DNA of 64,000 nucleotides from Erythroxylum novogranatense (GCA_029891385.1 CM057228.1:58287783-58351782), one strand, 5' to 3'. Shown: positions 22,250 through 35,782, counted from the stretch's first letter. Numbers and translations: made by a program. Notes: generated by a model not told the origin, from the letters alone.

Positions 22250-23608
22250 AGATGGCTATATAAAAGACCAATCACCTAAATAAGACCCTCTCATTTTTCT
22301 CCATGAGATGAAAGAAGGGGAGTGTAAATCAAATGCACCTCCTCCTTCTTTAATCAAATAAATGCTAAAAAGTTACATTACATGCCATCATTAAAAGACA
22401 ACCATTAAACCATTTAATCATAAGATCATTACTCCATTTAATGATGATAAAGCATGATAAAAACCATATTAAATTTAACAATTCAATGCTAAATGTGCAG
22501 CAGTACATTTGGCTATAAAAAACCAAAATATACCCTCCTTTTTTCTTTAATAACTTTGTTTCAATTTAATTAATGTAATTAATCAAATCAAACCAAAGTC
22601 AAGCCCAATATTAAATGTTCATTTGGGCTTCTAATTAAAGTAAGCCCAACATTCAATCATGGGCTTTAAAACCTCTATTTATATTTCTTACTTTGCTTGA
22701 TAACCTTCTTAGAAGTCAAATGAGTAATCTAATTGGACTTATATAATTCAAGCTCCAATAAGCCCGGAATTAATTTAATCTCATTAGAATAAATTCCAGC
22801 TTATTAACCAAATGTCGTTCTACTAAAGACAATTGGTTGAACTCTTGAATTACTAAATACTATAAGAACACATGTTTCAAATAAGATGTCCAATTGTAAA
22901 CTTTATTATGAACCATATTATAGTCATCCAAACAATAAAGGGTAAATTTACCGTTTTGCCCTTATGTTGGCTTTTCCTTTTAGATCTCCCATTTTACTCT
23001 ATATGGTGATTAACACACAAGATCTCATCTTAGTGTTAAGACTTGATGGGTAGCTAATCCATCAAACTACTGGCGACAATTTAATCACCAATCTCTGTTA
23101 AACATCTAGAAGTGATGATATCACTATAAACTCTTTAGTTGAGTGAATGTTCACTGATACATGTTTCAATTAATAATTCCATCATGCAGACACTGGATTA
23201 TACTTTGTAAAAATCCATTCCGATTATATCAAGAATTATAATGAAATACATATGAGTTCACATCTCATCAAGATTGTGGTTCGTAATAAAAGAATGATAA
23301 GGTGTGTGTTTTAAGATTAAAGTAACAACCTACTTTATTCTTTAAAAACATACTTGATTCCAAATTCATTTAATAGTGCCATTATTGATAGTGAACTACT
23401 ATCATGACATGAAACTTATCGTTCCCTTGAAGTAAACTCTTTTACTTACAAGAAGATAAATCACAATACTACAGTCTAAATCATAATCAAGCGACCATCT
23501 TGATTATTCAACTATGAATAAACTAATTTAGATTTTAATAATATACATGTTTCTTATAAATCTCCATGTATATGTATATTACTTACAAAATAATCTTGAA
23601 ACCTGATG
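22250..23608. other. Non-coding body of the TGTTGG solo LTR
   Basis: AT-rich sequence with no supported gene on either strand. It continues at 34400-34551 after LARD-2. Confidence 0.6.
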
Positions 23609-23613
23609 ACTAG
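23609..23613. repeat. Target-site duplication ACTAG of LARD-2
   Basis: ACTAG is repeated at 34395-34399 directly after the right LTR. Confidence 0.92.
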
Positions 23614-24116
23614 TGTTGGAACCCCTCCCCGGTGAGTCGCGTGTCCGACGTCCTACGTGACATCTGGGCGCGCATCTCACGAGGGAGGAATTCCTCACCA
23701 CGAAAGGAACCTCAAATCGAACTTAATTCAACGTCATCCGAACAAAACTTAATAAATTCAACATAATTATCCTCCAATTAAAAAAAATTACTTAGGTTCC
23801 ATAACTAATTCCGATTCCTAAGCTAAAATGAAATTCCATATCTCTAGGTCAATTAGAAACAGAAATCGCTTCAATTGAATCTCTATAGCTTACAAAAATG
23901 CCCAAAAATGGAATTTCATTCAAAACTATCACGTACTTAACTCTCTTTAATAATATCCGTAAAGTCCGACCAAAACCCGACACTCTCATTTTATCAAAAA
24001 AAGAGTATAAAATTTTTTTAGAAAACCAACGCTTCAAAAACCGAGTGAATCCGAGGCCAAACAAAAAAGTTACAAGCAAAAGAGTGAGAGGAGGACATTC
24101 AGAGATTAGGCGAGGG

Positions 24117-24158
24117 CACGTCTAAGAGGTTTAGAGACTAGACATGGCCACGTCTAAG
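24117..24158. repeat. CACGTCTAAG cassette of LARD-2
   Basis: CACGTCTAAG occurs at 24117 and 24149 with a related AGAGACTAGAC word between. It occupies the position of the GC-rich cassettes of the other LTR families, between the module array and the conserved motif. Confidence 0.6.
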
Positions 24159-24199
24159 GATGAAGTCTGAATTTGCAGGAAAATTTCAGAATTTACAAA

Positions 24200-24880
24200 C
24201 ATCATAACTTTTGCTCCCGAAGTCTAAAATTTGTAAATTTGGTATCAATAAAAAGGTAAAAGGGAGCTCTACAACTTAATAGAAGGATTTAAAATCTACT
24301 TTAGCCATTAAGACGGTCAAATTTTGCTTTAAAGTTTCAGCCCAAACTCAAATTTTCCTACACCATGCCAAAAGTTTGAAAATTCATATCTTTTAGTTCA
24401 CAATTCGAAAAATGTCACATTTTACCTCATTGGAAAGATAACAAGATGGCCTAAAAGTTTCATGAAGGGTGCAAAAATTAAATCAGTCATTAGGAAAGGT
24501 AAAAAAACACTTAAAGTTTCAGCCTAAATAAAAACCAATGGAACAGTAATTTGACATAATGAACAGTAACTGTCAACTTCTCAACCTCATAACTTTTTAT
24601 TCCTAACTCCGATAATTGCAAATCATACCTCATTTTAAAGATAGGAAGATAATATACATTTTCTATGAAGATAAAAAAAATCAAAACTGTCTCTAAGAGG
24701 GTGAAAAACCCCTCCAAAGGTTCTGCAAAATTTCAACCCTCATCAACAGTAGCTGAAACCTTTCACCTCTCATAACTTTTTCATTTTAAGTCCGAATGTG
24801 ACAAACTTTATGTTGTTGGAAAGCTCTAATCATTCACTATAATCTTCAAGAAGGCATCTCACTGAAAATCTCACTCTAAA
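24200..24880 (-). repeat. Module array in LARD-2 LTR
   Basis: CATAACTTTT or CATATCTTTT followed by A..TC.GA and TCATT.GAAAGAT recurs near 24205, 24390, 24588 and 24770. Spacings are about 185, 198 and 182 bp. The right LTR repeats the array at about 31440-32110. Confidence 0.78.
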
Positions 24881-25428
24881 TTACTCTAAAACCCTAAACA
24901 AGTTGCTGTCTAATTTGGGAAAAATTGGACAGCACTTCCCCTAAAAATGCTCTAACCAAAATCTTCAACCTAATTCCACTACCTGCATAAAAACTCAATC
25001 TCCAATCTCTTACAACACAACTCAATCCAAATGATATCCAACATAATTCAAACGGCAGCCACCACACGCTTAAGATTCTAAATGTTCTCAAAACATAACG
25101 TAACCTCACATTACTCTTTCTTTGCTAATCATTTGTAAAGCATACAACAATACATTTTGACCAATATACACAAAATATATTAGAACCCAATTCTTTTTTC
25201 ATTTACAAGGAGGATATACATTATACAAAGCTTTATAGGGAATTTTAGCCCGAATACATCGAAAGTAGCAAAATCCAAAATACAAAGAGAACCATTTCTC
25301 CACAATGCAACCTAAAGCATTGTTTTCTCAAGTATGACTTCAAAAGCAAAACGCATCGGAGTATTTCCTCAAGCCCGATGCGATGACTCGGTTTCTCGCT
25401 CGATGCCTGTGGAGGGGAAATGGGGTGT

Positions 25429-25442
25429 GAGCTCGACGGCTC
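25429..25442. other. Conserved GAGC...GCTC dyad, LARD-2
   Basis: GAGCTCGACGGCTC followed by AGTGGGTAACAG. The right LTR copy is at 32664-32677. Confidence 0.7.
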
Positions 25443-27164
25443 AGTGGGTAACAGCTTAATAATTAAGAAATAAGTGAAAACATTCTTTATTTATTCATTC
25501 TCAAAGCAACTTCCACATTGGTAAAAACCTTTCAAATTTAGCAAGGCCAATTTACATTCATCAAAACACTTTTAATTCATCAAAACCTCTTGTAAAACTC
25601 ATTTCATCAAACCAATTACAAATCAAATATCACATAAGCACAGAGAAAGTGGTTCGGGTGGATCCGAAACGAAACGTACTACACATTCCCGCATAAGCGG
25701 TCATGTAGCCGTGATGATGGGAGTCCTGAGAGAACTCCGATGCCACTAGCGGGCAAAGGGAGAAGCCTATGGGTAGACAGGTGCACCTGACTCAGATGGG
25801 ACCACCCCAAACCCAAAGAAAGCACATAATTCACACAATTCGAAATTATTAGCCGCAACTGGCCTTTACAAATCCAATTTCGCATAATTAGGCCAAACTG
25901 GCAAATCTTTTTTCGAAATCACACATTCGAGTCTTTTTTCACATAACGAAACATTATACAAATGATTTCTCACATAATTCACAATAACAAAACATCACAT
26001 ACAAGTGAAAAACATAACAAAGAGTAGTTCATACAAGCATTCTAAGTCATTAGAAAACATCAATTTGCTAAAATCACATAATCAATCTTTTTCACTTATC
26101 AAATCATTTCGCCAACATTTCCATCATAAATTTACATTCAAGAAACATCACGTACAAGTTTAAATCCTCACAAAGAAATATTAATACAAACTTCTTAAAT
26201 CATTGGAAAGCATGAATTTGCATTCATTATAAAAACGTTAAATTGCCTATTAACTCAATTATTAAGGAATCACCCACCTTAAATTCGTTTAGCTTGTAGG
26301 ATGGTCAAATGGCCTTGGCTCTTCCTCTAATTGCCTCAATTCACCTTTATCAACACAATAATCCCAATTTAACATAGGATATCAAAATCGAACATTTTTA
26401 AGGAAAGGAAAACTTGAATTAACACCTACCTAACTTTACCCAGACCTAAACTAAGCAATTTAAACCAAAACCTACCTAAAATACCCAAGAATTTTGAAAT
26501 TCTCTTACCTTAGAAGATGACCCATGAAATTCTGATTTTACTTCTAATTAAAGATTAAACCTTCCTCTTCTTTGTTCTTCTCAAAGAAACTCTTAGAATC
26601 CCTTCTCTAAAGCAAGGAAACCGCAAAGCCCTAACTCTTCTCTTCTTCTTCTTCCTCTTTCCCCTTAGCCGAAACTCATGCTCTTCTCCTTTCTTTTCTT
26701 ATGAATTTCGTAGCTTTCCTTGTAAATGACTTGGGAACCTTAGTTTTTAACTTATAACCTAAGCAAAACTACGTAGTTTCATTTAATTCCCTCCTTTCCT
26801 TGCTATTTTCGTTTCCTTCTTCATGTTTTAAGGCTACATCATCAAACATTTCCTTCTTTTCTCCTTTAATTGCACTTATATGGACCCTAGCCCAAATGCT
26901 TCCTTTCTTCTTCATTTAAATGATATTTAAAAGGGCTAAAAGCCCACTTTATTAACCTAAAGCCTTAAACACATATATGATCTTCCTATCATGCCGTTAT
27001 TCCATCTTAATCTTTTTAATTTCTAAAAACTTATCAAACTCCAATTTTAACTATATACCTCCAATTAAATTCTATTAATCCCAAATTAATTCTAACTAAA
27101 AGGAAATTAGTAAACTAATCCTCAAAATATATAAAACATGCTTAATGTGAATCGGGGCCCAACA

Positions 27165-27204
27165 TTTCTCCCCCCCTTAAAAGAATTTCGTCCTCGAAAT
27201 TCTT
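27165..27204 (-). promoter_or_regulatory. LARD-2 polypurine tract and dyad
   Basis: On the minus strand AAGGGGGGGAGAAA abuts the LTR. Next to it is a perfect dyad with 10-bp arms, AAGAATTTCG (27181-27190) and CGAAATTCTT (27195-27204), loop TCCT on the plus strand. Confidence 0.85.
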
Positions 27205-30200
27205 ATCGGATTTATTAGGAGTGCAGGATGCTCCTCCGTTTCTCATTTAACTTCTTCACTCGAAAACTTTCTTTCAAATGATCGTATTCAGTAAACTCAC
27301 TCGGTCATTCAATTTGGGGTTGGTCGTTCATTTTCTTAACTAGTTCCTCCTTATGCTTTAGATCACACACAATTTCCACTTTCTGTGGCGATAACACCCT
27401 AATCTTATCACATCAATATTTCCTTAACATACTCACGTATATCACATTTTGAATCCAAGTCATCTTTTGTCAGTAGCACTAACTCATAATAATTTCATAC
27501 GACCCAATTCATAGCGGCTTAACGAATTCTTTTTCCTAACTTGAGCACACCTTAGCAAGGTAATACCTTCCGAGACAATTCAGCTTTCAATTACTGATTC
27601 ACATCACTTTAGTCTCAGTTCATGTAACTCTTATGTCAATCTCCCGTATTTCATATCTTATACTGATTGACTTCAGTTACCTCTCCAATCGATCTGACTT
27701 ACAATCATTTATCATAATACAAAAGCGATGACTCTTTCTATCACCTAACTCCTCATACAGCATTCTATTGAAAACACTATGACAACGATTGTAATGCTTA
27801 AGATCAAATAGAACTGTACATTGATCTCATGTTCCTACAAACTCTAAACTATAAACTTTAAGTAAATCTCCGACAGTTTAAACCGTCGACAATACAAACT
27901 TTCAGTCACTTGACATATTTCTTCTAGGCTGTATAACTTAAATCGCCATTTGTACTTTTCTCACAGTCTCTTTGCTTAATCATCTTTGCCAGTACGCATA
28001 CTTCTTATCTCGATCACCTAGTATCATTTTTCCTACTCGAACTTAAAATTCATACTCATTTCTAATTTCTTAGTAAAATTTACAAGTTCTGAATCTTCAA
28101 TTTGGTCTTAGTTTATATGAACTGATCTAAACTTTCAGTGACTAATCATTTTGCCCAAAATTCAATTCCACACTTTACACTCTTTACTGCACTAGATTTG
28201 ATAACCTCAATATCCAAATTTATGAGACACTGCTATTAAATTCTCTATTCAATGCATCCAATCATAACATTAGCTTTACCAGTATAGTACTTACTTATAT
28301 AATCATAATCCTTTGAATAATTCTATCTATTACCTCAGTCTCATATTCAATTCTTTCAACTCAAGCATCGTTATTAATTTTTCATACTTCTTGTTTCACT
28401 CACCCTATATCCTTCTCCTTCAAACTTGAAACTCAGATCTGTTTTAAATCTCACTATCTCTTAATCCTTAATTTGAGGTAAACCAAACCCTCTATTCTAT
28501 ACTTTCTTTTGTATTAGTTCTGATAACCTTAAAATCAAATTTCTACCTAAGTTATCTGATATTCCACTTAGCTTCACTTGGACTTTCTCGCTAGAACAAT
28601 CATAGCCTTTCGGTATTTATTTCAATCTCCTGAGTCTCATAATTAATTCTCCCAATTCATTGATTGCCTCAAACTTTTTCGATCTGTACTTGCATATGTA
28701 TATTTAAGATATTCCTGTACATATACCGTCTTCAAACTTTCAAAAAAATAATCATTTGTATAGCAGTTCGAAATCATGTATCCAATAAGCAACTCATAGG
28801 ACTTCAGTTGTCTCCGTACATATGAAATCACTTTGTTATGCTACGTTGGATTTCAGTCAAATGTCTTATACAACATCAGTACATACTATAAAATTTCCAA
28901 ATCTATATGATATAATTTACCTCAGCATAGTTTCTTCAAAATTCTCTTTACTTACGTTACTCATACGCTTTACACATTTTCTCCTTGTATTCAAACTATT
29001 TTTTTCTCAATTATTCGACTATCTTTAATACACCATCAAATCTTGAATCTCTTTAGTCTCCAATACCATAGGTGTTATTGGGCATTTATTAACTTAAGCA
29101 ATTATTATCAAATTTCATATGTCTCCTGATTAGCCCTCACGAGTCCTTAAATAATTGATTCCTTAATGAGGTACATTGTCTCACTTTCTTTTCAATTTCC
29201 TATTTACTTCCTTCCACGAATGCTTGAATTTCCTCATATCTCTCTTAGACTTATTCTCATGTTTGCTCATTCATACAATTTTTTTCCACATATTGTAGTT
29301 TATATGCAGACTTAACTTCTTGATTTGCATACATTCATCAAGTCAAAATTTCATCTCTCGAACATACTTCACATAATATAATTTAAACGTACATATTCCT
29401 CATACTAGCAAAGTCGTGTCTCCATAAATTCAAAAATCCACTCATATGACCCTTCACATCAAACAAAAGTGCATACCTTTTTCGGTAACATATTTCACCT
29501 CCCTGTTTGATGCTCTGTTAGGGAGTGTCCTAACTTTCAAATCATTACATATTCCTTCATGATCAGTTCTTCCATTAATCATCTTCAATATAAACCACCT
29601 GATCTGCTTATTCTAACTTAACAAAATTTTTCTTCAATAGAGGGTTTCTTGCTACCATCATCTATACGATTCATTTAATCTTGATCAATCTGCTATTATC
29701 AGCTATTCTTAATACCGCGGGAAGACCAATTCCTATCTTCCTCACAAGGTCATAATGTTCAAATCACCCAAAACCCAAATGAGTAATGAACATACTTAGT
29801 GCCGCATATGCTTGGGTGGCGACATCAAATTCATCCTATTCTGTCCACTTACTAATTCACATTTTTTTCATGCTTGATACTTTGGTCTCCATTAATCCCA
29901 GACAATATTCTTCTCAGATTAATTTATTTCTTATTATGACAGTTTTAACAAATCTCAATCTATTCCCACATGATCATTTTGAGCACCTTTATATGTTACT
30001 CTAGTTTCTCCTCAAACTGTAGACTATGGAAGCTATGGCTACACAATCCAATAAGTCACAAGTTTCTTCCTCTATCATCTCCACATATATTTATATAACC
30101 TACGTGCTTAATATTCTCACTTGTGTATGATGATGGATCATCATATAGATACTCACAATGATAACAATTTAACCCTCTTGGACTTGTACAAATATCACCA

Positions 30201-30833
30201 TCATTCATATAATCTTCCCATTATCCTTCACATTTCATCTTACATATATATATATATATATTCACCATTTATTCAAATTTATAAATGTAAAATCATCACA
30301 CAATTTACATATCAAACATGTAACAAATTTCTCAACTCAATCACAAGCAATAAAAGCAACATTGTTGAAGTAAGTGAAAACATTTCATTCTCTCGATTCA
30401 AAAACAAACTTTTATTTCTTGATTTGAAAAAGAAAACTTACAGGCTCATTACTCAAATTATAAACTTGCACCCACTTAGGTTCCGATTTCATATTCTTAA
30501 GGCCATAAGAATATTTGTTTTCAATACATTCCACTTGTTCACTTTAAGCTCAACTTTTCCACTTATATCCTTGTCTTCCTCAGACAAGCCATGTTCATAT
30601 ATTTACATCTATATCACATTCAGGGATATATCACCATAACGCCATACACTGAATCCCCCCCCACTTCAATTACATCGAATCATTTTCTGTCATATTACCT
30701 ATATGCTCTTTCGCATTCTATTTATCCAATGACAATCATCGTTTTGCTCACTACTTCGATCAGCTTAAACTTTTAACAATTGCTTATTTGAGTAACTTAA
30801 ACACATGCGCCCATGTAAGGTCTCAATTCTGGC

Positions 30834-30845
30834 GCTCTGATACCA
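30834..30845 (-). promoter_or_regulatory. LARD-2 primer-binding site
   Basis: The minus strand reads TGGTATCAGAGC four bases inside the right LTR, a perfect match to the complement of the initiator Met tRNA 3' end. Confidence 0.92.
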
Positions 30846-30849
30846 TAAG

Positions 30850-33800
30850 TGTTGGAACCCCTCCCCGGTGAGTCGCGTGTCCGACATCCTACGTGACATC
30901 TGGACGCCCATCTCACGAGGGAGGAATTCCTCACCACGAAAGGAACCTCAAATCGAACTTAATTCAACGTCATCCAAACAAAACTTAATAAATTCAACAT
31001 AATTATCCTCCAATTAAAAAAATTACTTAGGTTCCATAACTAATTCCGATTCCTAAGCTAAAATGAAATTCCATATCTCTAGGTCAATTAGAAACAGAAA
31101 TCGCCTCAATCGGATCTCTATAGCTCACAAAAAAGCCCAAAAATGGAATTTCATTCAAAACTATCACGTACTTAACTCTCTTTAATAATATCCGCAAAAT
31201 CCGACCAAAACCCGACACTCTCATTTTATCAAAAAAAGGGTATAAAATTTTTTTAGAAAACTAACGCTTCGAAAACCGAGTGAATTCGAGGCCAAACGAA
31301 AAAGTTACAAGCAAAAGAGTGAGAGGAGGATATTCAGAGATTAGGCGAGGGCACGTCTAAGAAATTTAGAGACTAGACGTAGCCACGTCTAAGGATGAAG
31401 TCTGAATTTGCAAGAAAATTTCAGAATTTACAAACATCATAACTTTTGCTCCCGAAGTCTAAAATTTGTAAATTTGGTATCAATAAAAAGGTAAAAGGGA
31501 GTTCTACAACTTCATAGAAGGATTTAAAATCTACTTTAGCCATTAAGAGGGTCAAAATTTGCTTTAAAGTTTCAGCCCAAACTCAAATTTTCCTACACCA
31601 TGCCAAAAGTTTGAAAATTCATATCTTTTAGTTCACAAGTCAAAAAATGTCACATTTTACCTCATTGGAAAGATAACAAGATGGCCTACAAGTTTCATAA
31701 AGGGTGCAAAAATTAAATCAGTCATTAGGAAAGGTAAAAACACACTTAAAGTTTCAGCCTAAATAAAAACCAATGGAACAGTAATTTGACAGAATGAACA
31801 GTAACTGTCAACTTCTCAACCTCATAACTTTTTATTCCTAACTCTGATAATTGTAAATCATACCTCATTTTAAAGATAGAAAGATAATCTACATTTTCTA
31901 TGAAGATAACAAAAATCAAAACTGTCTCTAAGAGGGTGAAAAACCCCTCCAAAGGTTCTGCAAAATTTCAACCCTCATCAACAGTAGCTGAAACCTTTCA
32001 CCTCTCATAACTTTTTCATTTTAAGTCTGAATGTGACAAACTTTATGTTGTTGGAAAGCTCTAATCATGCACTATAATCTTCAAGAAGGCATCTCACTGA
32101 AAATCTCACTCTAAATTACTCTAAAAACCTAAACAAGTTGCTGTCCAATTTGGGAAAAATTGGACAACACTTCCCCTAAAAATGCTCTAACCAAAATCTT
32201 CAATCTAATTCCACTACCTGCATAAAAACTCAATCTCCAATCTCTTACAACACAACTCAATCCAAATGATATCCAACATAATTCAAACGGCAGCCATCAC
32301 ACGCTTAAGATTCTAAATGTTCTCAAAACACAAAGTAACCTCACATTACTCTTTCTTTGCTAATCATTTGTAAAGCATACAACAATACATTTTGACCAAT
32401 ATACACAAAATACATTAAAACCCAATTCTTTTTGCATTTACAAGGAGGATATACATTATAAAAAGCTTTATAGGGAATTTTAGCCCGAATACATCGAAAT
32501 TAGCAAAATCCAAAATACAAAGAGAACCATTTCTCCACAATGCAACCTAAAGCATTGTTTTCTCAAGTATGACTTCAAAAGCAAAATGCATCGGAGTATT
32601 TCTTCAAGCCCGATGCGATGACTCGGTTTCTCGCTCGATGCCTGTGGAGGGGAAATGGGGTGTGAGCTCGACGGCTCAGTGGGTAACAGCTTAATAATTA
32701 AGAAATAAGCGAAAACATTCTTTATTTATTCATTCTCAAAGCAACTTCCACGTTGGTAAAAACCTTTCAAATTTATCAAGGCCAATTTACATTGATCAAA
32801 ACACTTTTAATTCATCAAAACCTCCTGTAAAACTCATTTCATCAAACCAATTACACATCAAATATCACATAAGCACGAGAAAGTGGTTCGGTGGATTCGA
32901 ACGGGCGTGATTACACATTCCATAAGCGGTCATGTGTAAGCCGTGATGATGGGAGTCTCGAGAGGAACCGATGCCACTAATGCCAAAGGGAGAAGCCTAT
33001 GGGTAGACAGGTGCACCTGACTCAGATGGGACCACCACAAACCCAAAGAAAGCACATAATTCACACAATTCGAAATTATTAGCCGTAACTGGCCTTTACA
33101 AATCCACTTCAGCATAATTAGGCCAAACTGGCAAATCTTTTTCCGAAATCAAACATTCGAGTCTTTTTTCACATAACGAAACATTATACAAATGATTTCT
33201 CACATAATTCACAATCAAAAAACATCACATACAAGTGAAAAGCATAACAAAGAGTAGTTCATACAAACATTCTAAGTCTTTAGAAAACATCAATTTGCCA
33301 AAATCACATAATCAATCTTTTTCACTTATCAAATCATTTCGCCAACATTTCCATCATAAATTTACATTCAAGAAACATCACGTGCAAGTTTAAATCCTCA
33401 CAAAGAAATATTAATACAAACTTCTTAAATCATTGGAAAGCATAAATTTGCATTCATTATAAAAACGTTAAATTGCCTATTAACTCAATTATTAAGGAAT
33501 CACCCAGCTTAAATTCCTTTAGCTTGTAGGATGGTCAAATGGCCTTGGCTCTACCTCTAATTGCCTCAATTCACCTTTATCAACACAATAATCACAATTT
33601 AACATAGGATATCAAAATCGAGCATTTCTAAGGAAAGGAAAACTTGAATTAACACCTACCTAATTTTACCCATACCTAAACTAAGCTATTTAAACCAAAA
33701 CCTACCTTAAATACCCAAGAATTTCGAAATTCTCTTACCTTAGAAGATGACCCACGAAATTATGATTTTACTTCTAATTAAAGATTAAACCTTCCTCTTC

Positions 33801-34394
33801 TTTGTTCTTCTCAAAGAAACTCTTAGAATCCCTTCTCTAAAGCAAGAAACCCACAAAGCCCTAACTCTTCTCTTCTTCTTCTTCCTCTTTCCCCTTAGCC
33901 GAAACTCATGCTCTTCTCCTTTCTTTTCTTATGAATTTCGTAGCTTTCCTTGTAAATGACTTGGGAAGCTTATTTTTTAACTTATAACCTAAGCAAAACT
34001 ACGTAGTTTCATTTAATTCCCTCCTTTCCTTGCTATTTTCGTTTCCTTCTTCATGTTTTAAGGCTACATCATCAAACATTTCCTTCTTTTCTCCTTTAAT
34101 TGCACTTATATGGACCCTAGCCTAAATGCTTCCTTTCTTCTTCATTTAAATGATATTTAAAAGGGATAAAAGCCCACTTTATTAACCTAAAGCCTTAAAC
34201 ACATATATGATCTTCCTATCATGCCGTTATTCCATCTTAATCTTTTTAATTTCTAAAAACTTATCAAACTCCAATTTTAACTATATACCTCCAATTAAAT
34301 TCTATTAATCCCAAATTAATTCTAACTAAAAGGAAATTAGTAAACTAATCCTCAAAATACATAAAACATACTTAATGTGAATCGGGGCCCAACA
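30850..34394 (-). repeat. LARD-2 5' LTR (right copy)
   Basis: Starts TGTTGGAACCCC and ends GGGGCCCAACA, with the ACTAG duplication directly after. Differences from the left copy are few except for a dense cluster at about 32874-32990 (left 25641-25760). Confidence 0.93.
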
Positions 34395-34556
34395 ACTAGA
34401 TATATAATGTTCATACAAATAAAACCAAACTCTTTTGTTTTATTAATAATAAATATTTTCATTGCAAAAGTAACTGCAAGACACTATATTTTCATTAAGT
34501 TATATGTAAATACACTTGCTTTGTAGGACACTATATTTACTAACTCCAACACTTAT

Positions 34557-35600
34557 CATGTTGAAATCCTAGTGGGCCTAGTACTGTCATTTGGTTTCTT
34601 CCATTATTATACCAAGGGAAATTCGAGTGGTTTTTTCACCTAGGATTATAGGTGTTAGAATAAGGGTTTTTACCACCCCAACCAAGTGCTCCCATATAGT
34701 CGATCTATTGTATGTTTTTGTTTGTTACTAGAAAACAATCAATTGTAATATGGCTTTCTTGACCACATAGTTCACATCCATGTTGCATTACTCTAAGTGG
34801 GATGGAAAAAGTGGCTTTCAAGCTATTTAATTGTTTGTTCAAACTTGCTACTTTAACCTATAATGTTGTCAATGAATCAATAGAAAGTAGTAACTTTTGA
34901 TATTTAAAGGTTGGTTATTATTTACTCCTCTCCGACATCCATAGAGGACTATTGTTTGCCATCTCCTTCAATAATTCATGTGCAACATTAATTGTCTTCC
35001 TTTTTAATAAACCTCCAAATATTGCATCAATGGTACATTTAGTGGGTGAATTTACTTCATTATAGAAGGTTTGCAAAACAAACTACTTCAGTAATTTATG
35101 GTGTGGGTAGCCTCTTGCAACTTCTTAAATCTTTCCCATGTTTTGTACAATGATTCCCCTTCATTTTGTTGAAAATTTATTTTCCTTTATGGTCCTTGTA
35201 GTTTTTTTTAAAAGGAAGTACTTAGCCAAAAAGGCTTGTACCAATTACTTCCTATCATCACGTTCTCTAAGTTAAAAGAATTCAACCAGACCTTGGCTTC
35301 ATGTTTAAGTGTGATTAGGATTAGCCTCATTTTAGTTGCATCCTTTAATATCCCATTATACCTAAACATGTCACATATCTCCAAAAAATTGGCCAAACAA
35401 GCATTAAGATCCTCATTGGGTAGTTTATAAAACTAGACATTAGTTTGTAGTATGCTCAACAGTGTTGGTTTAATCTTGAAAGTATTTGTTTACACAGGTG
35501 ATCTTGTGATCCCTTGTTGATTAGCATTGAACCCTATCCTTATAAATTCCATGATGGTTTTTGGTTTTCCTTCTACTATTGCTCTATCTATAGTTTGTTG
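34557..35600 (-). pseudogene. gypsy gag (host element) with zinc knuckle
   Basis: Minus-strand order: the capsid-like region LANFLEICDMFRYNG (about 35410-35360), KMRLILITL and VWLNSF (about 35330-35280), then IDAIFGGLL and AHELLKEM (about 35020-34960). A CX2CX4HX4C zinc knuckle, CELCGQESHITIDC, follows at about 34775-34735, then YMGALGWGGKNPYSNTYNP (about 34695-34650). This is the Athila/Tat gag layout. Small shifts and stops disrupt it. The start codon is not clear; homology begins near 35520-35600. Confidence 0.85.
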
Positions 35601-35782
35601 GCGTCTTGCTTTTTAAATCTACCTCTCTTGCTTAGTGATGTCAAAAACTTACATACCTACGAGTTGCTTTTAACTCATAGTTGCTCATGTGTTCATACAC
35701 CTATAATCACACAAGAAAAATGTTAAAATCCTGAAATCAAAGTAACTTAAACTACATTAAATGCTCACTTATCAATCTTCGA

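Larger units (their letters stand above)
23614..27164 (-). repeat. LARD-2 3' LTR (left copy)
   Basis: Pairs with 30850-34394. In element orientation it has a purine-rich leader (about 26670-26560), the GAGC...GCTC dyad (25442-25429), four modules (about 24870-24200), the CACGTCTAAG cassette (24158-24117) and the conserved motif (24092-24026). The dyad precedes the module block here, the reverse of LARD-1. Confidence 0.93.
27165..30849 (-). other. LARD-2 internal domain, non-coding
   Basis: 3685 bp of AT-rich sequence with no retroelement protein motif on either strand. Related words (for example AAACTT...ATTCATACTCATTTC and TGATAACCT.AA.ATC.AATTT) recur near 28030, 28200, 28430 and 28520, which suggests old internal duplication. 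A plus-strand frame of 172 codons at 30121-30639 overlaps a TA microsatellite and has no recognisable domain. Confidence 0.72.
23614..34394 (-). mobile_element. LARD-2: non-autonomous gypsy-like element
   Basis: A complete 10.8 kb element with LTRs of 3551 bp (23614-27164) and 3545 bp (30850-34394), TGTTGG...CCAACA ends and a 5-bp ACTAG duplication. The 3685-bp internal domain has no gag or pol homology. An intact initiator-Met PBS lies beside the right LTR and a polypurine tract beside the left LTR, so it reads on the minus strand. The LTRs are very alike, so it inserted later than the elements it interrupts. LARD class with a Tekay/Del-like partner is inferred from structure and from the dyad before the PPT. 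Confidence 0.92.
21657..34551. mobile_element. Solo LTR (TGTTGG...CCAACA) split by LARD-2
   Basis: Outside LARD-2 the element is about 2.1 kb (21657-23608 plus 34400-34551, with the LARD-2 target site between). It begins TGTTGGATC and ends CTCCAACA, with 5-bp CTTAT duplications. It lies in the host gag between the zinc knuckle and the C-terminal linker. No coding sequence is present. Ends and composition suggest a Ty1/copia LTR, but family and orientation cannot be fixed. Confidence 0.75.

Noticed and set aside
30121..30639. 172-codon plus-strand frame in the LARD-2 internal domain
   Set aside because: Antisense to the element, spans a TA microsatellite, composition follows AT content, no domain and no counterpart in LARD-1.
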